Origin: Brevipalpus yothersi
Taxonomy: Eukaryota > Arthropoda > Arachnida > Trombidiformes > Tenuipalpidae
Length of the DNA stretch: 64,000 nt
Direction of reading: 5' to 3'
Assembly (NCBI GenBank): GCA_003956705.1
Contig: QZCP01000246.1
Location: 37,078-101,077, forward strand
Under the pieces are notes generated by a model. It did no database searches. It was not told where the DNA came from and was given only the letters and a program-made list of their open reading frames with translations. Each line of letters opens with the position of its first letter. Within the stretch, counting starts at the first letter, position 1. This document shows, in pieces, positions 12,988 through 25,659 of the stretch. A program made the position numbers and the translations under genes.

Positions 12988-13574
12988 ATCCTTCTAAATT
13001 GATATAATCATCATCTCAAGACGATTGAACTCAAATTTTTCTCATCATCATCATGATAATAAGATACTCACATTTAATTGAAATACACGCCCCAAATTGT
13101 GAGTCATACACACACATAGAGACACAGACACAAACAGCTCAAAATATTATCTCAATATCAAGAGCAAAAAAAGAAGTGTAGTCTTTCTCTCTTTCTCTCT
13201 CTCTCTCTCCCAGTCAAAATCAATGGATGTAGGAGGTGGATGTTTTGTGGATGTTGTTGGATCACAGAATTAAATTCACACAGGCACCCATGGATAGTTG
13301 ATCCATAGGAAAAGAGAGAGAGACAGAGAGAGACTTTGAAGAGAGAGATATCGAAGTGGGAAGGTTTATCACTTGGGCCTTTTGTATTGTATGTGTTTGA
13401 GAGAGAGAATCTCAAGTTGAAACAGTAACGTTTGTGAAAACTGGGAGAGAGTGAAAAACTTTTGCTTAATCATAACGTTTCGAGTATTTTTTTTGCACGG
13501 TGTTTTGATTTTTTTGTTTCGTTTTATTCGTTTAATTTTTGTTTCCGTTTTTGAAAATACATTTAAACTTTGTG
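12757..13574. promoter_or_regulatory. Shared 5' region between divergent Rop and MTAP
   Basis: The 0.8 kb between the two start codons must hold both promoters. It contains a (CT)n array at 12949–12982, shorter CT/GA runs at 13184–13209 and 13313–13343, and a TG/CA-rich tract near 13109. No coding exon is seen. Individual promoter elements cannot be named with confidence. Confidence 0.5.
12949..12982. repeat. (CT)n microsatellite upstream of Rop
   Basis: About 34 bp of CT dinucleotide, about 195 bp upstream of the Rop ATG; on the Rop sense strand it reads (GA)n. Confidence 0.9.
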
Positions 13575-14464
13575 ATGGGTAAGATTAAGATTGGTATTAT
13601 TGGTGGCACCGGTTTGGATGCTAATGTGGATATAATTAAGGAGCCAAATAAAATTGATGTGCCAGCAACACCATATGGAAATCCATCAGATTCTCAGGTG
13701 ACTGTTGGAAAAATTCATGGGATTGATATTATTATCATGAGCCGACATGGTAAAAATCATGATGTTAATCCATCGAAAGTTAATTATCGTGCCAATATTT
13801 GGACATTCAAGCAACTTGGCTGTACCCATGTACTCGCAACTACTGCCTGTGGCTCACTGCAACAACATATTAAGCCGTTGAGCTTTGCCATTCTTGACCA
13901 ATATATCGATAGGTAATATTAAATGATTAAAAAATTTTTCATTTTGCTCTGTAAAAATTTATTTTGCTCCTAAATTTCTTTTTATTCAGAACTCATGGAA
14001 GAGAATCAACTCTCTACAAAGTGATCCATATACCACAAGCTGCACCTTTTGATCGAACTATGCAAGGAATGATCGAGAAGGCATGTAAAACTCTCAATTT
14101 GGAATATACTCCAAAAGCTACTGTGGTCATTTGTGAAGGTCCACGATATTCCACTGTGGCTGAATCTAATCTTTTCCGTTCATGGGGCTGTGATGTGGTC
14201 AATATGACTGCTTGTCCAGAAGTTTCTCTGGCATCTGAGGCAGGACTTATCTATGCCTCCATAGCGATGGTTACTGATTATGATTGCTGGAATCAAGAGG
14301 AGACAAGTGTTTCTGTTGCCGAGGTTGATAAGATGATGGCAAAGATAAAATCAAAGATTCAAGTTTTGTTGCCCGAAGTTATCCGATTGATGGGAGAGCA
14401 CGATTGGAGTGAGGCTATCAAAAGCAAAAATACCGAGGCAAAAGAAGCAATAATGACGGAATGA
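13575..14464 (+). CDS. MTAP: S-methyl-5'-thioadenosine phosphorylase
   Basis: Two exons, 13575–13912 and 13990–14464, encode 270 residues (human enzyme about 283). The intron is 77 bp and splits an Arg codon (AG|A). Conserved sites are all present: the GGTG phosphate loop near the N-terminus, SRHG, TACGSL, the MTAP-type substrate pocket NMTACPEVSLASEAGL and the base-contact Asp pair in VTDYDCW. The enzyme cleaves methylthioadenosine, the by-product of polyamine synthesis, to adenine and methylthioribose-1-phosphate for methionine salvage in the cytosol. The NMTACPE and YDCW blocks separate it from purine nucleoside phosphorylase. The frame is open upstream, but ATG 13575, followed at once by the conserved KIKIGIIGGTG, is the natural start. 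Confidence 0.96.
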
Positions 14465-15341
14465 TCAGATCAAAAGAACTAGATACTATTTCCCCATGAA
14501 ATTTTTTTAATACGGGTTCCCCTCGTTTCTAATCATAGAATTTTTGATCCTATTGAGATAATAAAAAGATGAATATCCTCATTTCATTCAATTTCCGTTG
14601 CTCCATCATCAGTTCACTCATCTTCCTTTTAAATGACTTGAAAAAAGTTTATCTTCGATCATCATTCTTTTGATCATGCTTGCTCAACTACTATGTACCA
14701 ATATTACATAAGATTACCCCAAAAAATTATTACTTCAACTTTTTAATTGGAAAAACAGATAAAAATCGAAATTCTGAAACTTTCATCAAAAGAAACTTCA
14801 TCAACTTCGCCCATCCATAGATGACGCTGCTATCGAAAGCCGACGAACACACAAGCTCCGCCTACTTCCTCTTCAAATCACTTGGCAACTATTTCCACCA
14901 GGGTGCGTAATTGTAGCTTCCCTAGTGGCTCCCTCATAGGTTGCCGCTACATAAAACAGCGCGAAACCGAAAGTTAGCCCACAAGATGGCGTAAGTTGAT
15001 GAATATTCGAGAAAATTGGTGCTTCTTTGATGATTGAGAGAGAGAGAAAGAAAGAGATGAGAAGAAAGAGGAAAGAGGACGAGAAAGAGTAAAAGAAAGA
15101 GAGTGAAAGAGAGTGAAAAATGCTGTTCAATGTGTCAGTGTTTTAGGGCTACTATAGCTATATACTATAGCTTGGAGCTTGGAGCTTGTATTGAGAGAGA
15201 GAAAATTTAACTCAATTTGATTTTTGCATTCTTACTTGGTGATATTTTCGTTTATTTTTTTCCACACACATACATACACCAATAATTGTTTATGTTTTGG
15301 AGTGATTTTATTTGTATGTTATTCATCACATAATTGGCACA
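14465..15341. other. MTAP–NSD intergenic and NSD leader
   Basis: This holds the MTAP 3' region (an AATAAA-like AATAAAA at about 14560) and the presumed NSD promoter/leader. The part from 14820 to 14995 is less AT-rich than its surroundings, suggesting promoter DNA. A purine-rich stretch follows at 15036–15118. Confidence 0.5.
14981..14996 (+). promoter_or_regulatory. AAGATGGC followed by a GT donor: probable NSD leader exon end with YY1-like motif
   Basis: The sequence reads ACAAGATGGC|GTAAGT. The first part fits the YY1 core (AAGATGGC), which is often found just downstream of TATA-less start sites; the second is a strong splice donor. It lies about 350 bp upstream of the NSD ATG, so it may be the end of a non-coding first exon. 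A related AGGATGGCG occurs upstream of NOC2L. This is inference from motif and position. Confidence 0.35.
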
Positions 15342-18300
15342 ATGGGTGATCAAGTGGACACTGATGACATTGAGGAGAGCACACCTCGTGCTCGTAAGAC
15401 CAAGACCAGTAAGAGCAAGCCAAAGTTCAATCAGCGTAAAATTGTACCTCTGCCAGCCAATGTTATGGGGATTATTGACCGCGAAGTGTTAACACGGCTA
15501 CCAGAACGAGAAGATGATAATTATTATGTTGGTGACATCATATTTGTTCGAATGTCCGGCTATCCATATTGGCCTTGCATGATCACCATTGATCCTCAAA
15601 CCAATCGATACACCAGAAGTGAGTTGAATAATTTTTTCTCTACCGGATGGCTTGTTTCACACACATCGATACACTGGGGGCAACTTATATACATATATAT
15701 TGAACATTCTAAGAACATGAGAGCTTTGTTAGAGTGTTCATGATTCATGTAATGAATTCATCGACAATGTACCGGCTAATTAGGATAAGATGCTCGTCAA
15801 GACTAGAACTTGACAAGAATGGACGCAAGGGATTCGGCGATCAACTCATCGACCAAAAGTTTTGAGAGAGAGAGAAAAAGAGTGTAAGGGATATATTTAT
15901 TTGGGAAAGAAAAAACTCTAATCAATTATTTATATTAGAGGAAACCTTGAGATAGATTTGTTAATTTGACTTCTTCAACAACTCCATATCTTATCGCTTA
16001 ATCTTTAAAACTTTCTTATTTGTTTAATTTTAGGGAGCCCTGATAAAAGTGGCATATTTTACCACGTCCAATATTTTGGCCTGAAAGCTTATAGAAGTTA
16101 CGCTTCCCCCAGTCATATTATGCCTTTTGAAGGAAGAGACAAGTATGAATCCGATCTTGAACATCTCAAAGAGGTACCAGGAACTCCAAAGGCAGTGCGT
16201 AAAGCTCAATTGGCAAAATTGGTCATCAAGCCGAACTGCAAGAAAGACTGGGGTATTGCATGTGAAGAAGCTGAAGCTGCTCTGAAAATGGAGCGATCAC
16301 AGCGTATTAAGGAGCTCACTTTCGAATATATTATGGCCAATGAGCTTCCACAAGCTGCTTCCAAGCGCAAAGAGGGCTCTTTTCTTAGGTCTCAAACCCC
16401 AAAAGCTAAGAAAAGCAGAAAATCTGACGACAATCCTCTATCGGTTTTCGAATTTGATGATGATTCTGCTGATGATCTGGTTGAGTCTAAGAACAATATG
16501 ATTCCCACTCTAAAGCTGTGGCGTCAGAAGAGAGCTAATCGTAAAGGTGACTTCTCTGTTTTTTGGGCTCGTATGCGGCCTGAAGTGTCTAATGATAAGC
16601 CAGATGCTTCTGAGGAAGATATTAAGTCAATGCTTGAGCGCAAATGGTCTCTTCTACCAGAGGACCAACGATCTCGATATTTTTTGCGTGAAGAAGAAGA
16701 TGATGATGAGCCCGTACCTGCCAAAACCCCTAGAAAAGCTTCTACAAAGAAAGCTTCTGCTGTCAACTCTGGCGCTGCATGTACTCCCCGTCCCAGGAAA
16801 TCAAAAGCCAATACTCCTGCAAAAATAAAAACTGAGCAAAGCAACGGTGAAATTGTCAAAGAAGAGGTAGATAATAGTAATCATATCATGGATGAAGATG
16901 ATAATGATCTCAGTGATGAAGAAAGAAACCTCATTATTGCTGAGGCTCCCCAAAGGACTCGAAAGAAACGCAAAGCTGAAGCGTCAACATCCAACAATGT
17001 GACAGAAGGTGGAAATGTGGCTCCTGTTGATCAAGCTGCTGATGTTCCATCCACGCCTGTTAACACTTCCAAGAAACCAGTCAAAACTCCAAGAAGTACA
17101 AGAAATGTACGGACTCCTAAACCACCGAAGCTCAGTGTTGGAGGAGATACAGTGGAAATTCCAGTGATTTCTGACACAGCGTCTGAGGAGAAGCTAGAAA
17201 TAGATGTGAAACCCAAGTCAGCGAAAAAGAGTCAAGTCCAGTCTACGCCATCCACCACACGTAAGCGAACCTTGTCGAAATCAGCAACTCCAGCCATTGA
17301 AAAAACTCCTTCGAAGAGAGGAAGGAAATCTACTGCTAATAAAGATGAACTAGCTTCTGCTAGTAAATCTACAAAACGCGTTGCTAAGAAGCATAATAAC
17401 TCTGTTTGCATTCCACCTCTCCCTGCATTGGATTCTGAAGAAACTCGTAATAGTGAAGACGCCTCATCTATATCGGAGAATGGTGATGCCAAAGAACCAC
17501 CTAAGCGAGCTTGTCCCCAGTGTTATAATGCGATAGAAAATGAACGACTGGTAGCTTGTCAGGGAACGTGCCTCGAAGTGTTTCATGAGAAATGTGTTCC
17601 ATCTGATTTCGATAGAAAATCAAACCTTTGCTCAGAATGCTCTACAGGTAAACATCTCTCCTAATTCATCATCAGCCTTAAGCCTCCAGCCCGCATTATT
17701 CTAGTTTCTTATTAAAAACCATTCCTTTCTTCAACAGGGAAGCATCTATGCTTTATATGTAGAGAGCATACAGATGAAGTGCAGAAATGTACGGAATCCG
17801 ATTGTGGAAAATATTATCATATCAAGTGCTTACAGAAAAGTTACCCTCATCGCATGGTTAAAGATGAAACAAGCGAGGGATTCATTTGTCCATTACATTT
17901 CTGCTTGACCTGTTATGTTGAACATGAAGATAATCAATTACATAGCTATAAGAAGTCGTCAAGACGTCTTCTAAAATGCCTTCGATGCCCCATTGCCTAT
18001 CATTTTACAGATGAATGTATCGCAGCCGGCACCTCCATGGTGTGCCCTCCACTCATAATTTGTCCTGAGCACTACCAAGCTAAAGGTAGTAGTAAGCATG
18101 TCAATGTCAATTGGTGTTTCTCTTGTAACTCAGGTAATTATCTTTTCATCAATCAATCGATTACCCTCTATTCAACTAATTCGGTCATTTTCTCGATTTC
18201 TCAAAGGTGGTAGTCTGATATGTTGTGAGAGATGTCCAGCTGCTTTCCACCGAGAGTGCTTAGAGATAGAGCCCACCGAAGGAAGCTTCTTCTGTGGTGA

Positions 18301-21018
18301 TTGTCTTGTACGTAAGCAGCTTCACTATGAGGACATAGTTTGGGTCAAACTTGGAAGCTGGCGTTGGTGGCCAGGACGTATCTGCTCTCCGAAATTTGTG
18401 CCTGACAACATTATGAATTATGATCATTCCGTTGGTCAATTCCCTGTCTATTTTTATGGAAGCAAAGATTACTACTGGATAAGTCAAGGTCGAGCTTTCC
18501 TCTTTGTAGAAGGGGATACGGCAAAGCTGACCAATCTTAAAGGAGCCAAAAAAATGTATCAGAAAGGTAAATTGGCTTAACAAAATCCTCTACGATTCCT
18601 AATTATTTTAATTTCAAAATTAATGATTCATTTGATTATTTTTGATAGCTATCGAAGAAGCTGTTTCTGGTTTCGAAGACTGGAAGATAAGCAAGAAAGA
18701 GAAAAATTCGAAATTGAAGCCTCCCCCTTATCATCACATAAAAGTGAGTCTTTCGAGCTCTTGGTTTGACTGATTTTATGGAATTTATCCTGATTTTCTT
18801 TCTTCTCTTGAACAGGTGAACCGACGAGTTGGAACCAATAAACCCCTAAAATCTGTCGGTAAAGAGGAAAATCCCAAGGATGCGATGTGCATTTGCGATC
18901 CCGATTCTGAAAATCCCTGTGGAGAAGACTCAGATTGTTATAATAGAGTTCTTTCCATCGAATGTGATTCAAGTCGATGCAAAGCAGATGATAAGAAATG
19001 CAAAAATCGACGAATCCTCAAGAGGCTTGATGTCAAAACAATTCCATTCAAAACTGAGGCGCGTGGATGGGGTCTCAAGTCACTGGTAGATATTAAGAAA
19101 GGTCAATTCGTAATAGAATATGTTGGAGAGTTAATCAATGAAGCAGAATGTGAAGCTAGGATAGCCAATATGATCGCCAACAACGAAACAAACTTTTATT
19201 TCCTGACCATAGATAAAGATAATATAATTGATGCTGGGCCCAAGGGTAACCTTGCCAGATTTATGAATCATTCATGCTCTCCCAACTGTGAAACTCAGAA
19301 GTGGATTGTCAATGGGGCAACAAGAGTTGGTCTTTTCGCCAAATATGATATTCCTGCAGGTAAGTGACTCGAGCTGATTCTCTTGACTTGATTATTCACT
19401 CTGAGTCTTCTTCCTTTCAGGAACCGAGTTGACTTTCAACTATAACCTCAACTGCCGGGGTAATGAGAAAACCAAGTGTGAATGTGGAGCCGAAAATTGT
19501 AGCGGTTTTCTGGGAGTGCGCCCAAAGCCCACTTTGGAAGAAAAAATGAAGAAACCAGCCAAGTTGGAGGTTAAAAAGAAGAAAATCGAACCTAAGACTA
19601 TTTCGAAGAAAACTTTTGAATCTCTACATGAAGACTTCTGTTTCAAATGTGGCGAAGGTGGAGAGCTCGTTATGTGCGATAAGAAGGGGTGCTCAAAATC
19701 TTATCACTTACAATGCTTAGATCTCGAGAAGCTTCCTCGAGGAACATGGTATTGTCCGTGGCATCATTGTGATGAATGCGGTAAACCCTCAGCTCGATAT
19801 TGCTCAATTTGCCCGACATCTTTTTGTTCTGAACATGGGAAAGAAATTCTCTCTCCTGATCTCGAAGGCGATCTCATATGTAGAGATCATGGAGACTCTG
19901 CTATTGGAGATAAGAAGGATGAGAAAGCTCCCTCTGGTCTCCTGACAAGCGATGGTCCACTCCAAGTCTCAGATAGTCCAACCGATGATTCACCCAAAGC
20001 GATTGATGAAAAAATCAATGCTGAGTCAAATTGTGAAGAAAATAAAGTCAAAGGCCAAACCCTAGATGAGGTTGATATTAATGAGTTGAAAAAACAAACA
20101 GTCATCGATTTTACTGAGGATAAGCCTCGAAGCCCCGAAGAAATGAAAGAAATGAAAGAAAGTATGCCTCAACCTCAGCCCCAGCCTCAGCCCCAGCCCG
20201 AGCAAGAGGCTGAGAAAACTGAGAAGGAGAGGGAAAACTCCCCTGATGTCTCAGAAAGTACAAATCCGGAAGAACCATTAACGATAGCTGAGTCGATATC
20301 TGAAACTCCTATGAATTCCGAACAATCCACTGATCCAAAAAAGTCTCCAGAATCTGTTGAAATTCCATCAACCACTGAACCAATCAACTCGGATACAGCA
20401 ACAGAAAAAGAGAATTTAAAATCAAAAACTGAACCAGAACCTATCCAAGCTGAGGCAGCTACACAACCGCAAGAAGAGATTCCAAAAGATCCTAAATTGT
20501 CAGAGGTTGAGAAATCATCAGAACTGGAAAACCGAAAACAGCTCGAAAGTCAGTCTGAGACTCAGCCCGAGAAACAGCCAGAAGAGCCTCCATCAGGTGA
20601 AATTACCACACCAGTGGAATCAATTCAAAAGGAAGAAAGTCTAGAAGCTGAGAAACAACATGAATCAGATACTCCAGAGGTTCATGAAAGTGCCTCAGGA
20701 ACGCAAACCTCTATAGAACCTGAGGAGGTGAAGGGGCCAACGAACGGAATCGAAGCTGTAGAAACGAAAGAAGAAGCAACAGTCCCTGAACAACTGAAAC
20801 AGGTTACGGATCAAAAGGACGATTTGACGAAAGAAGAATCTATGATCTTTGAAAACTCGCAAGTCTCATCTATCCCTCATATTTCTGAAAAAAATTCTGA
20901 AGCCATCCTCACCTCATCAACTGACCCCGAAAAGTCGATTGAAACGCATGTAGAAAAATCGAACTTTACTCTTTCGCCATCATCGCCTGTAACGGATGGC
21001 CAAAAATGTACAAACTGA
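15342..21018 (+). CDS. NSD: NSD-family histone H3 lysine-36 methyltransferase (NSD2-like)
   Basis: Seven coding exons: 15342–15618, 16034–17647, 17738–18133, 18207–18566, 18649–18743, 18816–19359 and 19421–21018, giving 1,627 residues. In order: an N-terminal PWWP domain (about 62–150, core GYPYWPCMI), an HMG-box-like segment (about 252–311), three or four PHD/zinc fingers (about 585–800), a second PWWP (from about 803, GSWRWWPGRI), an AWS Cys cluster (from about 938), a SET domain with NHSCSPNC at about 1065 and the catalytic-region Tyr in ELTFNYN (about 1103), a post-SET Cys motif (CECGAENC) and a C-terminal PHD finger (about 1168–1230). The remaining 400 residues are acidic, rich in Pro, Glu and Ser, with a PQPQ run. 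The family mono- and dimethylates H3K36 in chromatin. An HMG box is typical of vertebrate NSD2. ATG 15342 (CACAATGG) was chosen over non-conserved upstream codons. Confidence 0.95.
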
Positions 21019-21122
21019 AGTCAATTTTTTTCTTTGATTGACAAATAATTATACATGTAAAAATGAAAAATTCTTTTCAGAGGAATGATAGAGAATTACT
21101 TTAAGATTTGGAGAAAAAATTA

Positions 21123-24100
21123 TCACATGAGCTTGCAGCACCCCTTACTTTGAGTAGTTTCCCCCACAACTTCGCTTGGATCAGCTCGAAACTTTCTCAT
21201 ACTACTGTTAGGTAATGAAGGAGAGGGGTCCACTAAATTAGGTGCCGTTTTAAATCGGCGAACGTTATTGGCAGATGTATCTTCACCTGTACTCTTTTCA
21301 TATATTACATTAGGTGCACTGTTACCGGCAGGAGAGATTCCTGGAGTTTCCAGTGATGAAAGGCTGTTGCGATGACGCAAGTTAGCACGATGTTTTTTGA
21401 GATCAGCAAGAGTCCCGGTAGCGGTTTCGAATGTAGGAGTTGCATTGACAGTCACATGGATCTCTACTTTGACAGATTCGGCAGATGGAGTATTGATTCC
21501 TCGTGTAACAGATTTGTTAGATCCTTGAGAAATACAAGAATCATTCATGGACACCGGCAAGTCCATATCAGCCGAAGAATTGACAATCTCCAAATTACCT
21601 CCTCCTCCTCCTCGTCCTGCATCTTTATCAGAAAATCCTTCATTTTTTATCACAATTGCATCTTTTCCACCAGTGCTACTGTTGGAACTGCTAATACTAG
21701 GCCTAATTTGGTAATCGTTATGGTACTTAATAAGTGATGATGTCAACGAGGATGATGATGTGGAAGCTTGATCAGCTTGACAGCTGGTTCCTATAGTTCC
21801 AGAGGAGGATAATGAGGATGCATTGAGATGAACAGAGGAATTCGTAGAAATGATGGAAGAGTTAGATTTTGCTGCGGCCAGCGAATCATCATAAGAAGGG
21901 GGCGGTATATTATGTGAACTTGAATCTCCATTAAGCTTTGGTTCGCCGAGCCTGCAATCTATGATACCATTCTCTGAGGCTGTTACTAATCCTAAATTGG
22001 ATTCCATGTTGATACAATTATCATTTAAATTACTATCACTCTTCAACGCTTTACCCACATCAGTATCTCCATCGATCTCATCACCATTTTGCGTCTTCTC
22101 TTGACGCAGTCGAGCTTCTTCACGAGCTTCTCGACGTGAAATTTGTGATTTCTCTCTTATACTAGTTCTACGCACTGATTGACTTCGCGTGTTCTGGGAA
22201 TGAGATCTTTTCAGGCGAAGTGAGTGGGTGGAATTTCTTTTGGTTTCCATTTCACTTCGAAGTTGGACGATTCTCTCTTTAAGTTCTGGGTCTTCACAAA
22301 TCTCTAGAGGTGTTTCGCCACTCTTTGTGCGTGCATTAAGATCGGCACCAGCTTGTACCAAAAGCTCTAAAACATCAGGCTAAAGAATTGAAGGAGGGTG
22401 AGGTGAGTGAGGAGAGAAAAAAAATTGGATATGAATAAGTTATGAAGGCTGTCCAAATAAATTATGAATCAGCGAATCATTCGTATACTCTTTCCCAAAG
22501 GATTTGGCATAGGAAAAGTCTATAAGATGAAATCATGAAAGTTCTCTATACTCACGTGACCCCAACAGGCAGCAGCATGTATTGGCTGCCATTGATCATT
22601 ATCTACAACATCGGTGGATACATGATTGTCCAAAAGAAACTCTACAACAGCCGAGTACCCGTTGGCGGCGGCTATATGGAGAGGTGTAGCTCCTTGATTG
22701 TCTCGACTCTCGAGGTCACCTCCGAGTTCTGCTATTTGTTTCAGATCAGAAAGCATTCGATTTTCCACGGAAGCTCGCGTTTCATCGATCATTTCCTGTG
22801 TTATTCCCCGCTTGGCCATTTCTGATTCGATGTAATCGAGTGTGGCCTCGTCCTCGCAAATATCATAAGGCATATTACCGTCTGCATTCACTGCTAACAG
22901 GTCTGCTCCCCTGAGACATTGAAGGAAATAGGAGTGTGAAGGAACGAAAAGAGAGTAAGAAAAGAAAGAGAAAAAGAGAAAGAAATAGATAAAAATGAGT
23001 GAGGAGTGAAGGTAGAGTTGATAGTGATTGTGATTAACACTCCTGAGTTCGACTCGACGAGTGATTGAAATGTAATGCAAATAGTTTGCTATGCATTCTA
23101 TCATAGTCATAAGCAAGAAAAAAAGGGAAAATTACTTGGCAATCAGATATTTGACGAGATGTAAAAGACCACATGTAGCTGCCGCGTGCAATGGAGTCCA
23201 TTTTTCGCTATCTTTGGCATTTATGTTTGCACCAAAGTCGATGAGAAGTTTCAGCATCTCTTCGCTGTCGTCTATACAACACTGTTGATTGAGAAAGAAT
23301 TGAATAATGAGAGAAATTGAAAATAGTGCAAGAATTTCAAATAAAGAGAACAAGGGAGATAAAAGAAGACTACAATCAATGGTTCCATCTTAATGATTTC
23401 ATGATCAGAATCCAGAGTGTAACATAAATATAGTGTTTCGCCCTCTCTCTCTCTCTTTCCCTCTCGGCACTTTTCGTAAAGTGGGATCAGGCGTGTGATT
23501 TCTTGTGGGTCACTCAGTTAGGTTAACAAGACGCTCATAACAAGATAGCCTGAAAATTGAAAACTCAGATCATGAGCTTTTATCAGAAAACTTAACTCTA
23601 GAACAGCTTAACGAGATCATCTGAAGGGCTTGTTTTGATGATAAACGAAAGATGAAGAAATAGTTTTAGAGAAAAACTAGCAGTCGAGATGAGGTGAGCA
23701 GGTTATGCTAATATTGTGTGTAGTAGGCTCTTCCGGCTAGAATGTATGAAGGATAAGATTCAGGTCCAGTTTTACAAATAATAAAATCAAGAAGAAAAAA
23801 TATATGCATCGCTTTCCAATGAGATAGCTCATCAATCATACAGGAGAAACAGGAAATCATGGTAAATTTTGGCCTCAAAAGAAGAGTGAAAGGAAACATG
23901 GTCTGCAAAAATTAGATAAATTGACAACTTTGAGACGATATTTCTCGGTTTTCCGGATCGATATCAAAATTTTTCAGAGGAAGAGAGGGAGAACGATCAA
24001 GATTTGTGAGTGGTGAAAAGTGATTGAGAAATAGAATAATAGAGTTCAGGAGAGAGAAAAAGAGAGGGAAAAAGAGAGAGAGAATTCATCATGAGTATGA

Positions 24101-25582
24101 GAGCGAGAAATAAGATATTTGAAGGATGAAACGGATGAGCTATTCGGAGAGCAATTGAAGTAAAAAAGCGACAGAGTTTAGGAAATTTGAGCAAATGATT
24201 GAAGAAAGTGAAATTTTTAAAGGGAAGCGAATGGCTGGCCAAGAGAGATCATCTATCCAATGAATATTATTGGTTGAGGAAAGCTGGCCCACTCGAGCAT
24301 AGAATATAAAAAATCGAAGACGGAACAAATAGTAGATAAAATGTCAACCAAACATTCTACCAAGCTGAGAAATCGGAGGAGAAGGAAACTAAACTCAATT
24401 CCATCATGTTTCTTTTTTTCAATTCTAAATTATTTTTTTTCATCTCGATCGGATTAAGGCTTGCCAACTTGTTCCTCTGGATACAAATTCTCTTCCACCA
24501 AAAACAACTAATTTATAATGGAATAAGCTCACTCCTGATCGATAGGTAAGAGCTCAACATACCTATGCGTGGTTGGAGAATCTTATGAAAGAGTAAGAGA
24601 GGAAAAAGAAAGAAAGGAGGAGAGAGAAAGAAAAGGGTCAAACATCAGTGTAAGTATAGTTATGTAACCCAGTTGCTACATTCTTTGAGATGGGGAACAT
24701 GAGATCTCAAGGAGAGACTGAAGTTTGGAAGGAGAACGAATTATAAGAACTGAGTACTTAAGTAAGATGTGCGATTTGGACGGAGAGAAAGTGAAAGGCA
24801 TTCAATTTCCATAGAAATTGAACTTAGGATCATGCTGCTTGCGAATGAATCAGGAGAAAAATGTTGAATGGATTGAAAAAGCATTGAGAGAAATAGAGAT
24901 ATCTCTGTTCTTGCGTGAAGAGTGGATCAGAAAGAGTTGAGCTTATTTGATGAACACAAATCATCAGGGACAAGAGCCTACAAAATCTCGGGAGTACAAA
25001 AATGTTTCACTATCAATATACAGTAAGGTTGGTTATATAGAGGTATAGAGAGAGGTTTTTTCTCTACCTTTCACTCTGATTGGAGAAAATCTGTGCAGAG
25101 TTTGGGAGCTCAAAGCCTACTGAGTTCATTAGATTTAGAGTTCAATGATTATTATGAGGAGAACGAACTTCTGAACAGAGAAAGAGTCACAATGAATGAC
25201 AAAAGAATGCTCATGTAATTTTTGTCAATTGCTAACTTGCATGTTTTTGTGCCGGTTTGCTGTATCATTAGGGCTTATTGGAAAGTATAGATCACAATGG
25301 GAAGTAGAATTGAAAAGAGAAAGATTAAAAGATCGCGCTAAGATAGAATTTGGAATTTAAGAAGCGGGAGATGATTAAAAGAAGTGGATAAATTGAATAG
25401 AAGTATCAAAGCAAATTTTTCTCCCTTAGAACAATGATGAATATGGTGAATATGCAGTAAATTGGATTGAAAAATATTGATCATAATATTGATGATGAAT
25501 GAGTGCTTTTCCATCATCTCTTTTCAATACCGGAAACGAGTGAGGATGACAAGTTAATATCATGAGAAGAGTATATGTGCAT

Positions 25583-25659
<77 letters not shown>

